Source of the DNA: Mycolicibacterium rhodesiae NBB3
GTDB lineage: Bacteria; Actinomycetota; Actinomycetes; Mycobacteriales; Mycobacteriaceae
Length of the DNA: 64,000 nucleotides
Reading direction: 5' to 3'
Assembly: GCF_000230895.2 (NCBI RefSeq)
Contig: NC_016604.1
Location: 1,116,001-1,180,000 of the forward strand
A model generated the notes under the pieces. That model saw only the letters and a list, made by a program, of their open reading frames with translations, made no database searches and was not told the DNA's origin. Shown here one piece after another: positions 36,642 to 45,175 of the stretch (the first letter of the stretch is position 1; the number at the start of each line of letters is the position of its first letter). The position numbers and the translations under genes were made by a program.

Positions 36642-36917
36642 GTGACTTCGACAGCTCAACGGGCCACCACCATCGCGTGGATTGTGTTGTGTGCCCTGAC
36701 TATCGGATCGTGGTGGCTGTCACCCGCGCGCGCCGGCGCACCGGCGATTCCGAATGTGCCGATAACGTTGGCCGTGGTCATTCTCGGGTTCATCAAGTGC
36801 CGACTGATCATTCGTCACTTCATGGAGGTCCGCACGGCGCCACGGTGGCTGCGTCTTGCGACCGAGGGTTGGCTGATCGCACTGTGGGGCTCAACCCTGG
36901 CGATCTACCTCTACTGA
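36642..36917 (+). CDS. Prokaryotic cytochrome c oxidase subunit IV-like (NorF-type) protein
   Basis: A 91-aa protein with three hydrophobic helices and the family motif LGFIKCRLIIRHFMEVRTAPRW. It starts at GTG 36642, 4 nt after the subunit III gene, the usual COX3-COX4 (NorE-NorF) pairing. It ends convergently with the cupin-like gene, with a 7-nt overlap. Confidence 0.83.
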   Translation: MTSTAQRATTIAWIVLCALTIGSWWLSPARAGAPAIPNVPITLAVVILGFIKCRLIIRHFMEVRTAPRWLRLATEGWLIALWGSTLAIYLY

Positions 36918-37315
36918 CCGGCGGCCTCGACGTGCTTGCGCGCGAGGGATTCGATGTGATCCATCAGCGTCTGCAGGGCCGCAGCGGGATTCAGCTCGAG
37001 AGCCTCGGTCTCCTCTTCATAGATCAGCACGTGGCCGGCAGGAAAGAAGTACGCCTCACCGGTGGCCGCGACCTCATCCGGCCAATCCGATCCGGGGAAT
37101 CGGCAGCGAATGCGACCGGTGAAGACGTACCCGTAATGCGGCACGGGGCATACCCCACCGGGGAGACCGGCGTAAACGGCGGTGTGGTCGCCGACCCCCG
37201 TCGTCGTATAGCCGACCTCCATGTCGCCCCACTGCGCCGATCGAAAACCTGAACCGCAGATCGGCCACCGGCCGCCTCCACCCACGGGCAGATCAGCTGG
37301 TTTGCTTACCGGCAT
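36911..37315 (-). CDS. Cupin-like conserved protein
   Basis: A 134-aa protein with a beta-rich middle: HYGYVFTGRIRCRFPG and GEAYFFPAGHVLIYEEETEALELNP. This fits a cupin or AraC-ligand-type barrel with a possible metal histidine in each half. No signal peptide is seen. It lies 24 nt downstream of the secreted-protein gene and may be the last gene of the operon starting at 45007. The function is not recognised. Confidence 0.65.
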   Translation of the reverse strand: MPVSKPADLPVGGGGRWPICGSGFRSAQWGDMEVGYTTTGVGDHTAVYAGLPGGVCPVPHYGYVFTGRIRCRFPGSDWPDEVAATGEAYFFPAGHVLIYEEETEALELNPAAALQTLMDHIESLARKHVEAAGQ

Positions 37316-37339
37316 CCTTCACCTTCCAATCACGGGCAG

Positions 37340-37846
37340 TTAGTCCAATTTCTCCAGCCTGAGCGGCATGTGGATTTCCATTTTGTCGTTGAGGCTGCAC
37401 CCACCGCTCTCACCCGACGTGGTGTCGAACCCGCCGAACGTCCGCGAGCCGGGAAGTACGGATCCGTCGATGCCGACGGGGAAGAAGCGATACCGCTGAT
37501 GTCCGGTGACGGTTCTCCCTGTCCCATCTGCGCAGGGCTGCCAGTTCGGCAGTTCGCGCTTGACGACGTATTCGCCATTGGTGGTGGTGATCTCGGCGCT
37601 CCAACCGATATCGCTGTTGACAGTCCCACTGCACGTCAGCACATTGGTACAGGTCATTGCGATGGTCCAGACACTGCGCACACTGGGGATATCGCGGAAC
37701 ACGTCGTTGGTCGTCGCGAAGTCACCGTTCGACGTGGCGAGGAACCTGCCGTTGAGCGCCATATCGTCCGCATGGGCCCAGGGCGCGACGACCACACCCA
37801 GCACGATCGCCGCACCCGCTGCCGTTACGCCCCGGAGTGTGCGCAT
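37340..37846 (-). CDS. Secreted mycobacterial protein of unknown function
   Basis: A 168-aa exported protein. A Sec signal peptide (RGVTAAGAAIVLGVVVAPWA) ends with AHA before D27. The mature part has four cysteines likely to form disulfides (CTNVLTC and later CADG, GGCS), and a YVVKRELPNWQPCADGT segment found in many mycobacterial exported proteins. The start overlaps the P450 stop by one base, so it belongs to the P450/TetR operon. Confidence 0.75.
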   Translation of the reverse strand: MRTLRGVTAAGAAIVLGVVVAPWAHADDMALNGRFLATSNGDFATTNDVFRDIPSVRSVWTIAMTCTNVLTCSGTVNSDIGWSAEITTTNGEYVVKRELPNWQPCADGTGRTVTGHQRYRFFPVGIDGSVLPGSRTFGGFDTTSGESGGCSLNDKMEIHMPLRLEKLD

Positions 37847-39120
37847 CAGCCCACCGGTGTGAACCGCAGATGCAGATTGGTGAGGCCGCGCAGAATGTAG
37901 GTCGGCTCGTAGGTGTATTCGGGCTGATCCACCGATGCGTGGAAACGTTCGTCGACCCTGATGTCCGTCATTCGGGCCAGAATTCGCTCCAGCGAAACCC
38001 GGCCTTCGACGCGCGCCAGGGGTGCACCCGGACAGGAGTGCACACCGCGGGCGAACGCGATCTGCTCACGCACGTTGGCACGATCGAGCCGGAACTCGTG
38101 CGGACATTCGAACTTGTCCGGATCGCGGTTGGCGGCGGCCGCGGAGATCATCACCGTCGTCCCCGCGGGAATGTCGACGCCCGCCAGCGTTGTCGACTTC
38201 CGCGCCAACCGGAACTCGGTCTTGACCGGGCTCTCCATGCGAAGCGTTTCCTCGATGAAAATCGGCACGAGGCTGGGATCGTCGCGAAGGCGCTGTTGCA
38301 GTTCGGGTGAGTCGCACAGGATGCGCATCGCCGCACCGAGCAGCTTGGCGGTGGTCTCCTGGCCCGCCCCGAACAGAAAGCTCGCGGTGCGCACCACGTC
38401 GGTGACCGCCGGCTGCGATCCGTCCGGATAGGTCGCGTTCGCGAGATCGCTCAGCACATCCTCGCGCGGGCGCGCACGACGCTCGTCGATGTAGGCGCTG
38501 AACTTCTCGTCGAGGAATTCCAGCGGGTTGATCGCCGCACCTTCACCTTCGATGTTTCCCATCAGGTGCGGGTTGGCGAGCGCGTTGCGGAACTCCTTGT
38601 GGTCCTCTCTCGGAACGCCCAGCAGGTCGGCGATCGCCAACAGCGAGAACGGTTTCGAATACGCGGTGAGGAACTCGCACTCACCACTGCCGACGAACTC
38701 GTCGAGCTGGTCGTCGGCGAGTTCCCACAGGAAGTCCTGATTGGCCTTGAGCCGGCTGGGCGTGAGCAACCGGCTCAGTAGCGACCGCGCCCGCGTATGG
38801 TTCGGCGGATCCATCGCCACCATGTGCTCGTGCAAAGGCATCTGGGTGCGGTGCGCGTCGATGAGGTCATCGATGTCGTCACCCTCGGGTGTGAAGGGCA
38901 GTGGCGGAAACGGTCCCCCGACCGCGACACAGTTGGACCACAGATCGGCGTCCTTGAACACCTCCAGCGTCTCGTTGTAACCCGTCACCGCCACCACACC
39001 GTGGTGCGGCTCCTTCACCACCGGACCTTGGCTACGCAGGTACTCGAAGTACGGCTGAGGGTCGGGTACGAACACCGGATTGGTGAAGAAGTCCAGGGCG
39101 CCCATGTCGGAATCGGTCAC
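37846..39120 (-). CDS. Cytochrome P450
   Basis: A 424-aa bacterial class I P450. I-helix FGAGQETTAK, K-helix EETLR and heme loop FARGVHSCPGAPLARVE (C363) are intact. The HSCPGAPLAR loop is seen in mycobacterial lipid- and terpene-type CYPs. It would need a ferredoxin and reductase that are not encoded in the window. It is translationally coupled to the TetR gene upstream (GTGA) and the secreted protein downstream. Confidence 0.93.
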   Translation of the reverse strand: MTDSDMGALDFFTNPVFVPDPQPYFEYLRSQGPVVKEPHHGVVAVTGYNETLEVFKDADLWSNCVAVGGPFPPLPFTPEGDDIDDLIDAHRTQMPLHEHMVAMDPPNHTRARSLLSRLLTPSRLKANQDFLWELADDQLDEFVGSGECEFLTAYSKPFSLLAIADLLGVPREDHKEFRNALANPHLMGNIEGEGAAINPLEFLDEKFSAYIDERRARPREDVLSDLANATYPDGSQPAVTDVVRTASFLFGAGQETTAKLLGAAMRILCDSPELQQRLRDDPSLVPIFIEETLRMESPVKTEFRLARKSTTLAGVDIPAGTTVMISAAAANRDPDKFECPHEFRLDRANVREQIAFARGVHSCPGAPLARVEGRVSLERILARMTDIRVDERFHASVDQPEYTYEPTYILRGLTNLHLRFTPVG

Positions 39121-39809
39121 TGAGCAAAGCCTTTCTGTCGTGTTGGGCTACCGCCGAGCGCGGTCAGGCAGAACCGCCACAGCTGCTCCTTGAGGTCGTC
39201 GAGTTCTCCGTCGGCGTGGTCGGCGAAGGCGTAGAAGTGGAACACCGACCGGGTGAGTTCGCCCAGAAACCACGAATCCCATTCCGGATCACTGGGATTC
39301 AGCAAGCCCACCTCGACGGCTGCGTTGATCTCGCCACGCAGCAGCTCGACGAACGGCATTTCGACCTCGGCAAGTTCCTTGGGGAACAGGCGATGCAACC
39401 GCCACCGCGTCGACACGACGAACCGCAACATGGCGGCGTTGTGGCTGTCCCCGTCGAGGCGCCCCAGCGCCGAGGTGATGTAGTACCGGACCCGGGCCAG
39501 CGGATCGGGCAACGCCGCGGCACCCTCGACCCAGCGCTCGCACGCTTCGGTCATCGCGTCGGCGATCACCGCCAGCAGGAGCTCGTCCTTGCTACCGAAG
39601 TAGCGGTAGAAGGTCTGCAGTGCCACGCCTGCTTCGGTGACGAGTTCCTGCGTGGTGAACTCGTCGCCTTTGGCCGCGATCAACCGCCTGGCGGCGTCGA
39701 GCATCTGCCGTACCTGCTTGGCGATCCTGACCCGGGAACGTTGCACCGCCGCCGAACGATCGACGGCGCGCTGCACCCACGCGTCAGCGGGCACCCCTGC
39801 TGTCGTCAT
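39117..39809 (-). CDS. TetR-family regulator within the catabolic operon
   Basis: A 230-aa TetR protein with HTH ELVTEAGVALQTFYRYFGSKDELLLAV, a close paralogue of 33201-33851. The ATG at 39809 overlaps the Ddn-like stop as ATGA; the longer open frame to 40004 is not coding. Being inside the operon led by the aldehyde dehydrogenase, it is probably its local, inducer-responsive repressor. The palindrome overlapping the promoter at 45041-45060 is the natural target. Confidence 0.88.
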   Translation of the reverse strand: MTTAGVPADAWVQRAVDRSAAVQRSRVRIAKQVRQMLDAARRLIAAKGDEFTTQELVTEAGVALQTFYRYFGSKDELLLAVIADAMTEACERWVEGAAALPDPLARVRYYITSALGRLDGDSHNAAMLRFVVSTRWRLHRLFPKELAEVEMPFVELLRGEINAAVEVGLLNPSDPEWDSWFLGELTRSVFHFYAFADHADGELDDLKEQLWRFCLTALGGSPTRQKGFAQ

Positions 39810-40240
39810 GACGGTGTGAGCACGACGACGGGAATGTCGCGGTCTGTGCGTGATTGGTAGACATCGTAATTCGGCCACACCGCGGTCACGAGCTCCCACA
39901 GCCGGGGCTTCTCCTCGGGCGTGGCGGTGCGGGCGGTCACCGCCATGACATCGCCGCGGACCTGGATTTCTGCCTCCGGCTGCGATTGCAGGTTGACGTA
40001 CCACTTCGGGTGCATGGGCGCTCCGCCCATCGATGCGACGACGAGGTAGTCGGCACCGTCACGCGCAAAGATCAGCGCCGACGTCCGCGGTTGACCGCTG
40101 CGCCTGCCGGTCACCGTCAGCAGCAGGGTCGGCACGCCGTTCCACAGATAGCCGACCTCACCGCCGGAGTCGCGGTAGGCGGCGACGTGGTCAGCGCCCA
40201 CCAGTGCGAGATCTGGTGCGGTGTAGTTGTTTTCCGTCAT
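39806..40240 (-). CDS. Ddn/DUF385-type deazaflavin-dependent oxidoreductase
   Basis: A 144-aa split-barrel protein of the F420-dependent nitroreductase family. LLLTVTGRRSGQPRTSALIF is the diagnostic segment, followed by MGGAPMHPKWYVNLQSQPEAEIQ, which is conserved in Ddn-like proteins. It could reduce an intermediate of the P450/SDR pathway with F420H2. It lies 6 nt after the P450 gene. Confidence 0.88.
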   Translation of the reverse strand: MTENNYTAPDLALVGADHVAAYRDSGGEVGYLWNGVPTLLLTVTGRRSGQPRTSALIFARDGADYLVVASMGGAPMHPKWYVNLQSQPEAEIQVRGDVMAVTARTATPEEKPRLWELVTAVWPNYDVYQSRTDRDIPVVVLTPS

Positions 40241-40246
40241 GGCACC

Positions 40247-41500
40247 TCAGGCGGGATCGAAGAGGACGGGTATCGCGGTCGCCCCACGCTCATACACGCC
40301 GACGAACCCGGGCGGCTCGGCGTCGGGGTCGAGCCGAAGGTTGGGCAGCCGGTCGAGCAGTGCTGAGATGGCGACGGTCATCTCGGCACGCGCCACGTGC
40401 ATGCCCAGGCAGATGTGCGCACCCTGCCCGAAACCCAACGACGGCTTGAACGCCCGCGTGATGTCGTATTCGTCGGGACGTTCCCACCGTGCGGGGTCCC
40501 GGTTGGCGGCTCCGATCCCGATGTGCACCACCGAACCGGCGGGGACCTCGACACCGCCCAGTTCGGTGTCGGCCACCACCCATCGGGAGAACATCGGGTC
40601 GGTAGGCATCCATCGCACCGACTCCTCGATCGCCGGGCGGAGCAGGGTGCGGTCCCGGCGCACCGCGTCCAACAGATCGGGTCGTTGCAGCAGCGCAGTC
40701 AGGGTGGTGCCCATCTGCTTCCAGGTGGTGCCGGAACCCGCGCCGAGCAGCAGCAGCACGAACGAGTCGATCTCGCGTTCGGTCAGCTTGGTGGTCGCAC
40801 CGTCCTCGTCGGTGATCTCGGCCTGGACGAGGACACTGATCAAGTCGTCCTGGGGATCCTGACGGCGGGCCTCGATGACGGGTCGGATCAGGTCGATGAC
40901 CTTCTGTGGGTCGCGGCCGAGCGACTCCCGCACGTCGAGCGCCTGCTCGACGGGCAGTCCGAAACTGCCGGTGATCGTGAGGATCGGGATGGCTGCGCAG
41001 AAGTCGACGTTGAGCTCGGCTCGCCCGTCGCCGGCGAAGCCGTCGATCAGCAGGTCCACCGTCTCGGAGATCCAGTTCTCGATCCACCACTTACCCCTGG
41101 AGGGCAGGAACGACGGCTGGACCAGGCTGCGGTAGCGCTTGTGTTGGTTGCCGCCCATCGACAGCATGCTGTTGGTGATGCTCAAGGGGCCGCCCTCGAG
41201 GTCGACAGGATCCGCCGACGATGCGAACACCTCCGAATTGCGGTAGGCGACAAAGCAAGTGTCGTAGTCGAGCAGCGTGAAGTGTTGCCGGTCGGGGTAG
41301 GGCAGGCCGTGGAAGAAGAGGTTGTCGTTCAGCCCCATCAGCTGGTGCAGGGTTCCCGGCAGCACCGGACCTTGCTCGCGGAGTCGGTGCCACACCGGAT
41401 AGGGATCGTCGCGATAGCCCCCGCCGACGTACTCGTTGTAGGAGCTGCGTAGGTCGAACAGCTCCCGCAGACGCTCGCGGTCGAGCGTGGGGGTCGTCAT
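40247..41500 (-). CDS. Cytochrome P450
   Basis: A 417-aa P450. The heme loop is GFGQGAHICLGMHVARAE (C364) and the K-helix ExxR is EESVRW. The I-helix reads LGAGSGTTWKQMG, where the usual acidic residue before the threonine pair is replaced by glycine (AGSGTT instead of AGxET). This is unusual and may affect proton delivery. The N-terminus (RSSYNEYVGGGYRDDPYPVW) also differs from its neighbour P450. It overlaps the SDR gene by 4 nt. Confidence 0.92.
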   Translation of the reverse strand: MTTPTLDRERLRELFDLRSSYNEYVGGGYRDDPYPVWHRLREQGPVLPGTLHQLMGLNDNLFFHGLPYPDRQHFTLLDYDTCFVAYRNSEVFASSADPVDLEGGPLSITNSMLSMGGNQHKRYRSLVQPSFLPSRGKWWIENWISETVDLLIDGFAGDGRAELNVDFCAAIPILTITGSFGLPVEQALDVRESLGRDPQKVIDLIRPVIEARRQDPQDDLISVLVQAEITDEDGATTKLTEREIDSFVLLLLGAGSGTTWKQMGTTLTALLQRPDLLDAVRRDRTLLRPAIEESVRWMPTDPMFSRWVVADTELGGVEVPAGSVVHIGIGAANRDPARWERPDEYDITRAFKPSLGFGQGAHICLGMHVARAEMTVAISALLDRLPNLRLDPDAEPPGFVGVYERGATAIPVLFDPA

Positions 41501-42279
41501 CGGGCCACGAACCCACCGTCAATGGGCAGCGCCACACCGGTGACGTTTCGCGCGGCATTCGAGACCAGGTACAGCGCGGCCTCGGCGCAATCCTCTGCGG
41601 TGATGGCGCGGCCGAGCGGGTGTTGCCCACCGACCATTTTGGCGATCTCAGCCTGCTTGGCCGCGTCGACGTCCAGCCCGCCCGCAGCCATGAATCCGGT
41701 CAACGGCATGCCTGCCGGGCAGATTGCGTTGACCCGGATGTCGAACGGGGCCGCCTCGACGGCCACCGCCCGGGTGAGCTGAAGGACCCCACCCTTGGTG
41801 GCGCCGTAGACCGTGCCGCCCCACCCCACCATTCCCGCCACCGATGCGGTGTTGAGGATGACGCCGCCGCCGCCCTGCTTCTTGAACTGCAGCACTGCGT
41901 GCTTGCACCCGAGGAATACTCCGCCGAGGTTGACCCCGACGAGGCGGTTGAAGTCGTCCATGGTGTGGTCCTCGAGGCTCATGCCGAGGCGCGGTGTGGG
42001 GATCCCGACGTTGTTGAACAGGATGTCGAGCCTGCCGAACGCGTCGACAGCGGCGCCGATCATGCCCTCGACCGCGGCCTCGTCTGCGACATCCGCCCCG
42101 ACCGTGATCGCTGTGCCGCCAGCCGATTCGGCCTGGCGTACAGTTTCTTTCGCGTTGTCGAGGTCGATGTCGGCGACGACAACGCGGGCGCCCTCCTGAC
42201 AGAATCGCAGCGCGGACGCCCGCCCGACTCCCGAGCCTGCACCGGTGACGATCGCGCTCTTGCCGTCCAGCACGCCCAC
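41497..42279 (-). CDS. Short-chain dehydrogenase/reductase
   Basis: A 260-aa classical SDR. Cofactor motif IVTGAGSGVGRASALRF with D following VVVADIDLD (NAD preference), NNVGIPTP, active-site S in NTASVAGMVG and YGATKGG as YxxxK. It resembles 3-alpha-hydroxysteroid/cyclohexanol-type dehydrogenases. It would oxidise an alcohol made by the P450s. It lies 5 nt after the amidohydrolase gene. Confidence 0.9.
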   Translation of the reverse strand: MGVLDGKSAIVTGAGSGVGRASALRFCQEGARVVVADIDLDNAKETVRQAESAGGTAITVGADVADEAAVEGMIGAAVDAFGRLDILFNNVGIPTPRLGMSLEDHTMDDFNRLVGVNLGGVFLGCKHAVLQFKKQGGGGVILNTASVAGMVGWGGTVYGATKGGVLQLTRAVAVEAAPFDIRVNAICPAGMPLTGFMAAGGLDVDAAKQAEIAKMVGGQHPLGRAITAEDCAEAALYLVSNAARNVTGVALPIDGGFVAR

Positions 42280-42284
42280 CGTGA

Positions 42285-43541
42285 TCAGGCCTTAACCATT
42301 GCAGGCGGCTCGGCAGGCGTGAACCGGTACAGACGTTCGGCGTTGCCGCGGAGCAATTTGTACTGGACGCTCTCCGGAAGATCCTTCATCGTGTCGCGGG
42401 CGACGTCGATGCAATTGGGCCACGTCGAGTCCGAGTGCGGATAGTCGGTTTCGCACATCACGTTGTCCTCACCGATTTCGTCGAGGCTCTTCATGGCGTG
42501 GCGGTCCTCGATGATGCAGCCGTAGATGTGGTTGCGGAACGTCTCACGGATGTCGAGCGTGTCGAGATCTGCCTCGTTGCCGGCGTGACCCATGAACTTC
42601 GTTCCGCGCTTGACCCAGTAGCGCTGCTTGTCGAGTACCTGCTCGGCGCGCTCCAGAAAGTAGGGGGCCCAACCGATCTCACCTTCTGACAGGGCGATTT
42701 TGAGGTTGGGGTAACGCTGGAAGAGCCCGCTGAAGATCCAGGAGAGCATGGTCCCCGAGGTGCGGGAGGCACCCCAGGTGAGGTTGGCCATGAAGGGCGC
42801 GTCGTTGCAGATCCGTGGCAGTGTGGACGACGAGCCGACGTGCATGCTCGCTACCATTCCCAGCTCGTTGGCCGCAGCCATGACGGGCTCCCAATAATGG
42901 TCGGCATCGTGAATCGTGGGCAATCCCAATGGTTCCGGGTTCTCGGAGAACGCAAATGAGGTCACACCCCTGGCGGCCATGCGCTCCATCTCCGTGACGG
43001 CCAGCTGCGGATCCCACATCGGGATGAGCATCAGCGGGATATAGCGCCCAGGTGCGGCACCGCACCACTCCTCGACGAGCCAGTCGTTATAGATCTGCAG
43101 ACACTGGAAACCGAACTCGCGGTCGCTGGCCTCCATGAACAGCTGCCCGCAAAACCTCGGCAGGGTTGGAAAGCACAGCGACGCAAGCACGCCAGAGGTG
43201 TCCATGTCCTCGACTCGTGCCTTGGCGTCGTAGCACCCGGGACGCATCTCCGCGTAGTTCAGCGGCTCCGGACTGAACTCCTCCTTGGACTTCCCGACGA
43301 CCGCACTCAGGCCCGAACTGGGCATCTTCTTGCCGTCGTACACCCAGACGTCCATACCGTTGTCGTCGGTCTGCATGTTCGGCGCGCGATCCCGGTCCTT
43401 GGCGGCGACGCGATCGACCCAAAGATTGGGTGGCTCGAGAATGTGGTCGTCGACCGAGATCAGCCAGTTCAAATCGTAGGTCGCATCCCCAGTTTCGTGG
43501 CCACTCTCGACGTTCTGAGCCCGTGTGTCGGTGATGGTCAT
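42285..43541 (-). CDS. Amidohydrolase-2 (ACMSD-like) family metal-dependent hydrolase
   Basis: A 418-aa TIM-barrel protein. VDDHILEPPNLW carries a DDH version of the first metal motif, SMHVGSS provides a mid-barrel histidine, and ETDYPHSDSTWP carries the terminal metal aspartate. This subfamily is common in actinobacterial steroid and aromatic catabolic clusters and performs C-C bond hydrolysis or decarboxylation; the reaction here is unknown. It overlaps the aldehyde dehydrogenase by 4 nt. Confidence 0.88.
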   Translation of the reverse strand: MTITDTRAQNVESGHETGDATYDLNWLISVDDHILEPPNLWVDRVAAKDRDRAPNMQTDDNGMDVWVYDGKKMPSSGLSAVVGKSKEEFSPEPLNYAEMRPGCYDAKARVEDMDTSGVLASLCFPTLPRFCGQLFMEASDREFGFQCLQIYNDWLVEEWCGAAPGRYIPLMLIPMWDPQLAVTEMERMAARGVTSFAFSENPEPLGLPTIHDADHYWEPVMAAANELGMVASMHVGSSSTLPRICNDAPFMANLTWGASRTSGTMLSWIFSGLFQRYPNLKIALSEGEIGWAPYFLERAEQVLDKQRYWVKRGTKFMGHAGNEADLDTLDIRETFRNHIYGCIIEDRHAMKSLDEIGEDNVMCETDYPHSDSTWPNCIDVARDTMKDLPESVQYKLLRGNAERLYRFTPAEPPAMVKA

Positions 43542-45007
43542 CTGGCCAGTTCTCCAATCGACATGTGTTTCACTTCCTGGAACTCGCGGATCCCGTCGGG
43601 ACCCCGTTCGCGGCCGAGGCCGCTCTGCTTGTATCCACCGCTGGGCGCATACGCCGAGAAGACGGTGGTGTTGACGTTGACCGCTCCGGTCCGCAGCCGC
43701 CGGGCAATGCCGACGGCGGTGGCGACATCCGCTCCATACACCTGGCCGGACAGCCCGTACACGCTGTCGTTGGCGATCTCGACGGCGTGGTCGAGATCGC
43801 GATAGCCGAGCACCGCGATGACCGGCCCGAAGATCTCTTCTTGCGCAGCCGGATTCGCATTGTCACCCACGTCGAGCACGGTCGGTTCGAAGTAGTAGCC
43901 ACGGTCGAGCTGCTGCGGGCGACCGCCGCCGCAGACGACCTTGCCGCCGCTTTTCTCGGCCGCCTCGACGATCCGCTCGCACCTGTCACGCTGCGCCGCA
44001 CTGATGACCGGCCCCATCGCGGCCTCCGACGAGGTGGGCGGTCCGACCTTGATGGAACTGTATGCGGCGCTCACGGCCTCGAGCACCTGTTCCTTCTGAT
44101 CCTGGGGTACGAGCATGCGCGTCGCGGCCACACACGCCTGGCCCGCGGTGCTCATCACGACCATCGCGGCGCCCATCGCCGCGCGGTGCACCGCGTCAGG
44201 CAGATAGATCTGTGCCGATTTTCCGCCGAGTTCGAGTGACACCCGCTTCACCGTCGGCGCCGCCTGCGCGAGGATCTTACGCCCAGCCAGGGTGGACCCG
44301 GTGAAAGACACCATGTCGACCGCGGGGTCGGAGGTGATGAGTTCAGCGGCGGCAGTGCCGGATTCGACGATGACGCTCAACACGCCCGGTGGCAGTCCCG
44401 CCGCCTCCGCGGCCATACCGAACACCAGCGACGAGATCGGCGTCAACGGACTCGGACGCAGAATCACCGAATTCCCGGCCATCAGTGCGGGGATGAGCTT
44501 CTGGAAGCCCATGATGAGGGCGGCGTTGTACGGCGTGATGGCGGCGACCACCCCGACCGGCTCATGCCTGCGGATGCTCAGCGCGACCCTGCCGCGGACG
44601 AGGTCGTCGACGGGCACAGGACTCGACTCCTCGTGCTTCATCGACAGATACAGATCGATGGTCTGGCGAGCCAGCCCCACACCGGCCCGCAGCTGGGTGA
44701 TGTCCGCGAACCGCGTGGGTTGACCGGCCTCTGCCACCAGCGTGGGGACCAGGCTTTCGGCGCTGCCTTCTATGTAGTCGATGAACTCGTGCAGGACGCG
44801 GGCGCGATCAGCGGCAGGCAGGTCGGCCCACAGGCCCTGATCGAAGGTGCGCCGAGCGTCGGTAATGGCTCTCTGGACCTCCGCGGGCGGCGTGACGGTG
44901 ACGTCGTGCACGTGGGTCTCGTCCGCAGGGTTCTCGACGGAGACGACCTCATCGCCGGTTACCCACGTCCCCCCAACGAAGGTCCGCGCCTCCGCAAGAA
45001 TCGTCAC
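43538..45007 (-). CDS. NAD(P)-dependent aldehyde dehydrogenase
   Basis: A 489-aa ALDH. General-base E259 is in VSLELGGKS and nucleophile C292 in STAGQACVAATR. The NAD-binding FTGSTLAGRKI and the C-terminal GGYKQSGLGRERG are typical. It would oxidise an aldehyde produced from a P450/SDR product to an acid that can be activated to a CoA ester. GTG start at 45007. First gene of the nine-gene minus-strand operon. Confidence 0.95.
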   Translation of the reverse strand: MTILAEARTFVGGTWVTGDEVVSVENPADETHVHDVTVTPPAEVQRAITDARRTFDQGLWADLPAADRARVLHEFIDYIEGSAESLVPTLVAEAGQPTRFADITQLRAGVGLARQTIDLYLSMKHEESSPVPVDDLVRGRVALSIRRHEPVGVVAAITPYNAALIMGFQKLIPALMAGNSVILRPSPLTPISSLVFGMAAEAAGLPPGVLSVIVESGTAAAELITSDPAVDMVSFTGSTLAGRKILAQAAPTVKRVSLELGGKSAQIYLPDAVHRAAMGAAMVVMSTAGQACVAATRMLVPQDQKEQVLEAVSAAYSSIKVGPPTSSEAAMGPVISAAQRDRCERIVEAAEKSGGKVVCGGGRPQQLDRGYYFEPTVLDVGDNANPAAQEEIFGPVIAVLGYRDLDHAVEIANDSVYGLSGQVYGADVATAVGIARRLRTGAVNVNTTVFSAYAPSGGYKQSGLGRERGPDGIREFQEVKHMSIGELAR

Positions 45008-45040
45008 GCGTCCTCATCTCTTCCGATGAATACCGAGGTA

Positions 45041-45060
45041 AGAGTAGAACAGTATTCTTG
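45041..45060 (-). promoter_or_regulatory. Promoter/operator of the ALDH operon
   Basis: Read on the minus strand, a -10 box TACTCT is at 45046-45041, 33 bp before the GTG start. The palindromic AGAAnnnnGTTCT lies directly upstream. The same 20-bp arrangement occurs before FadD at 60061-60080. Confidence 0.65.
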
Positions 45061-45071
45061 TTTAAACCATG

Positions 45072-45100
45072 TTGATGTTCTGATTTGCTCTGTGTACTCT
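45072..45100 (+). promoter_or_regulatory. Promoter of the mce operon
   Basis: TTGATG (45072-45077), a 17-bp spacer and TACTCT (45095-45100) form a sigma70-type promoter about 75 bp before the MceA ATG at 45176. No yrbE-like frame is present between them. Confidence 0.55.
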
Positions 45101-45175
45101 TCTCGCCACAGCAAGTATGAGATTTCGGTCACATATTAAGGGGGCCCCGTTGATCGCCGCCAGCCCAGGCGACTC

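Noticed and set aside
45041..45060. Canonical KstR (cholesterol regulator) box
   Set aside because: The half-sites AGAAC/GTTCT are similar, but the central spacer is 3 bp here instead of 2 and one arm is imperfect at the ALDH site. It is treated as a different TetR-type operator until tested.
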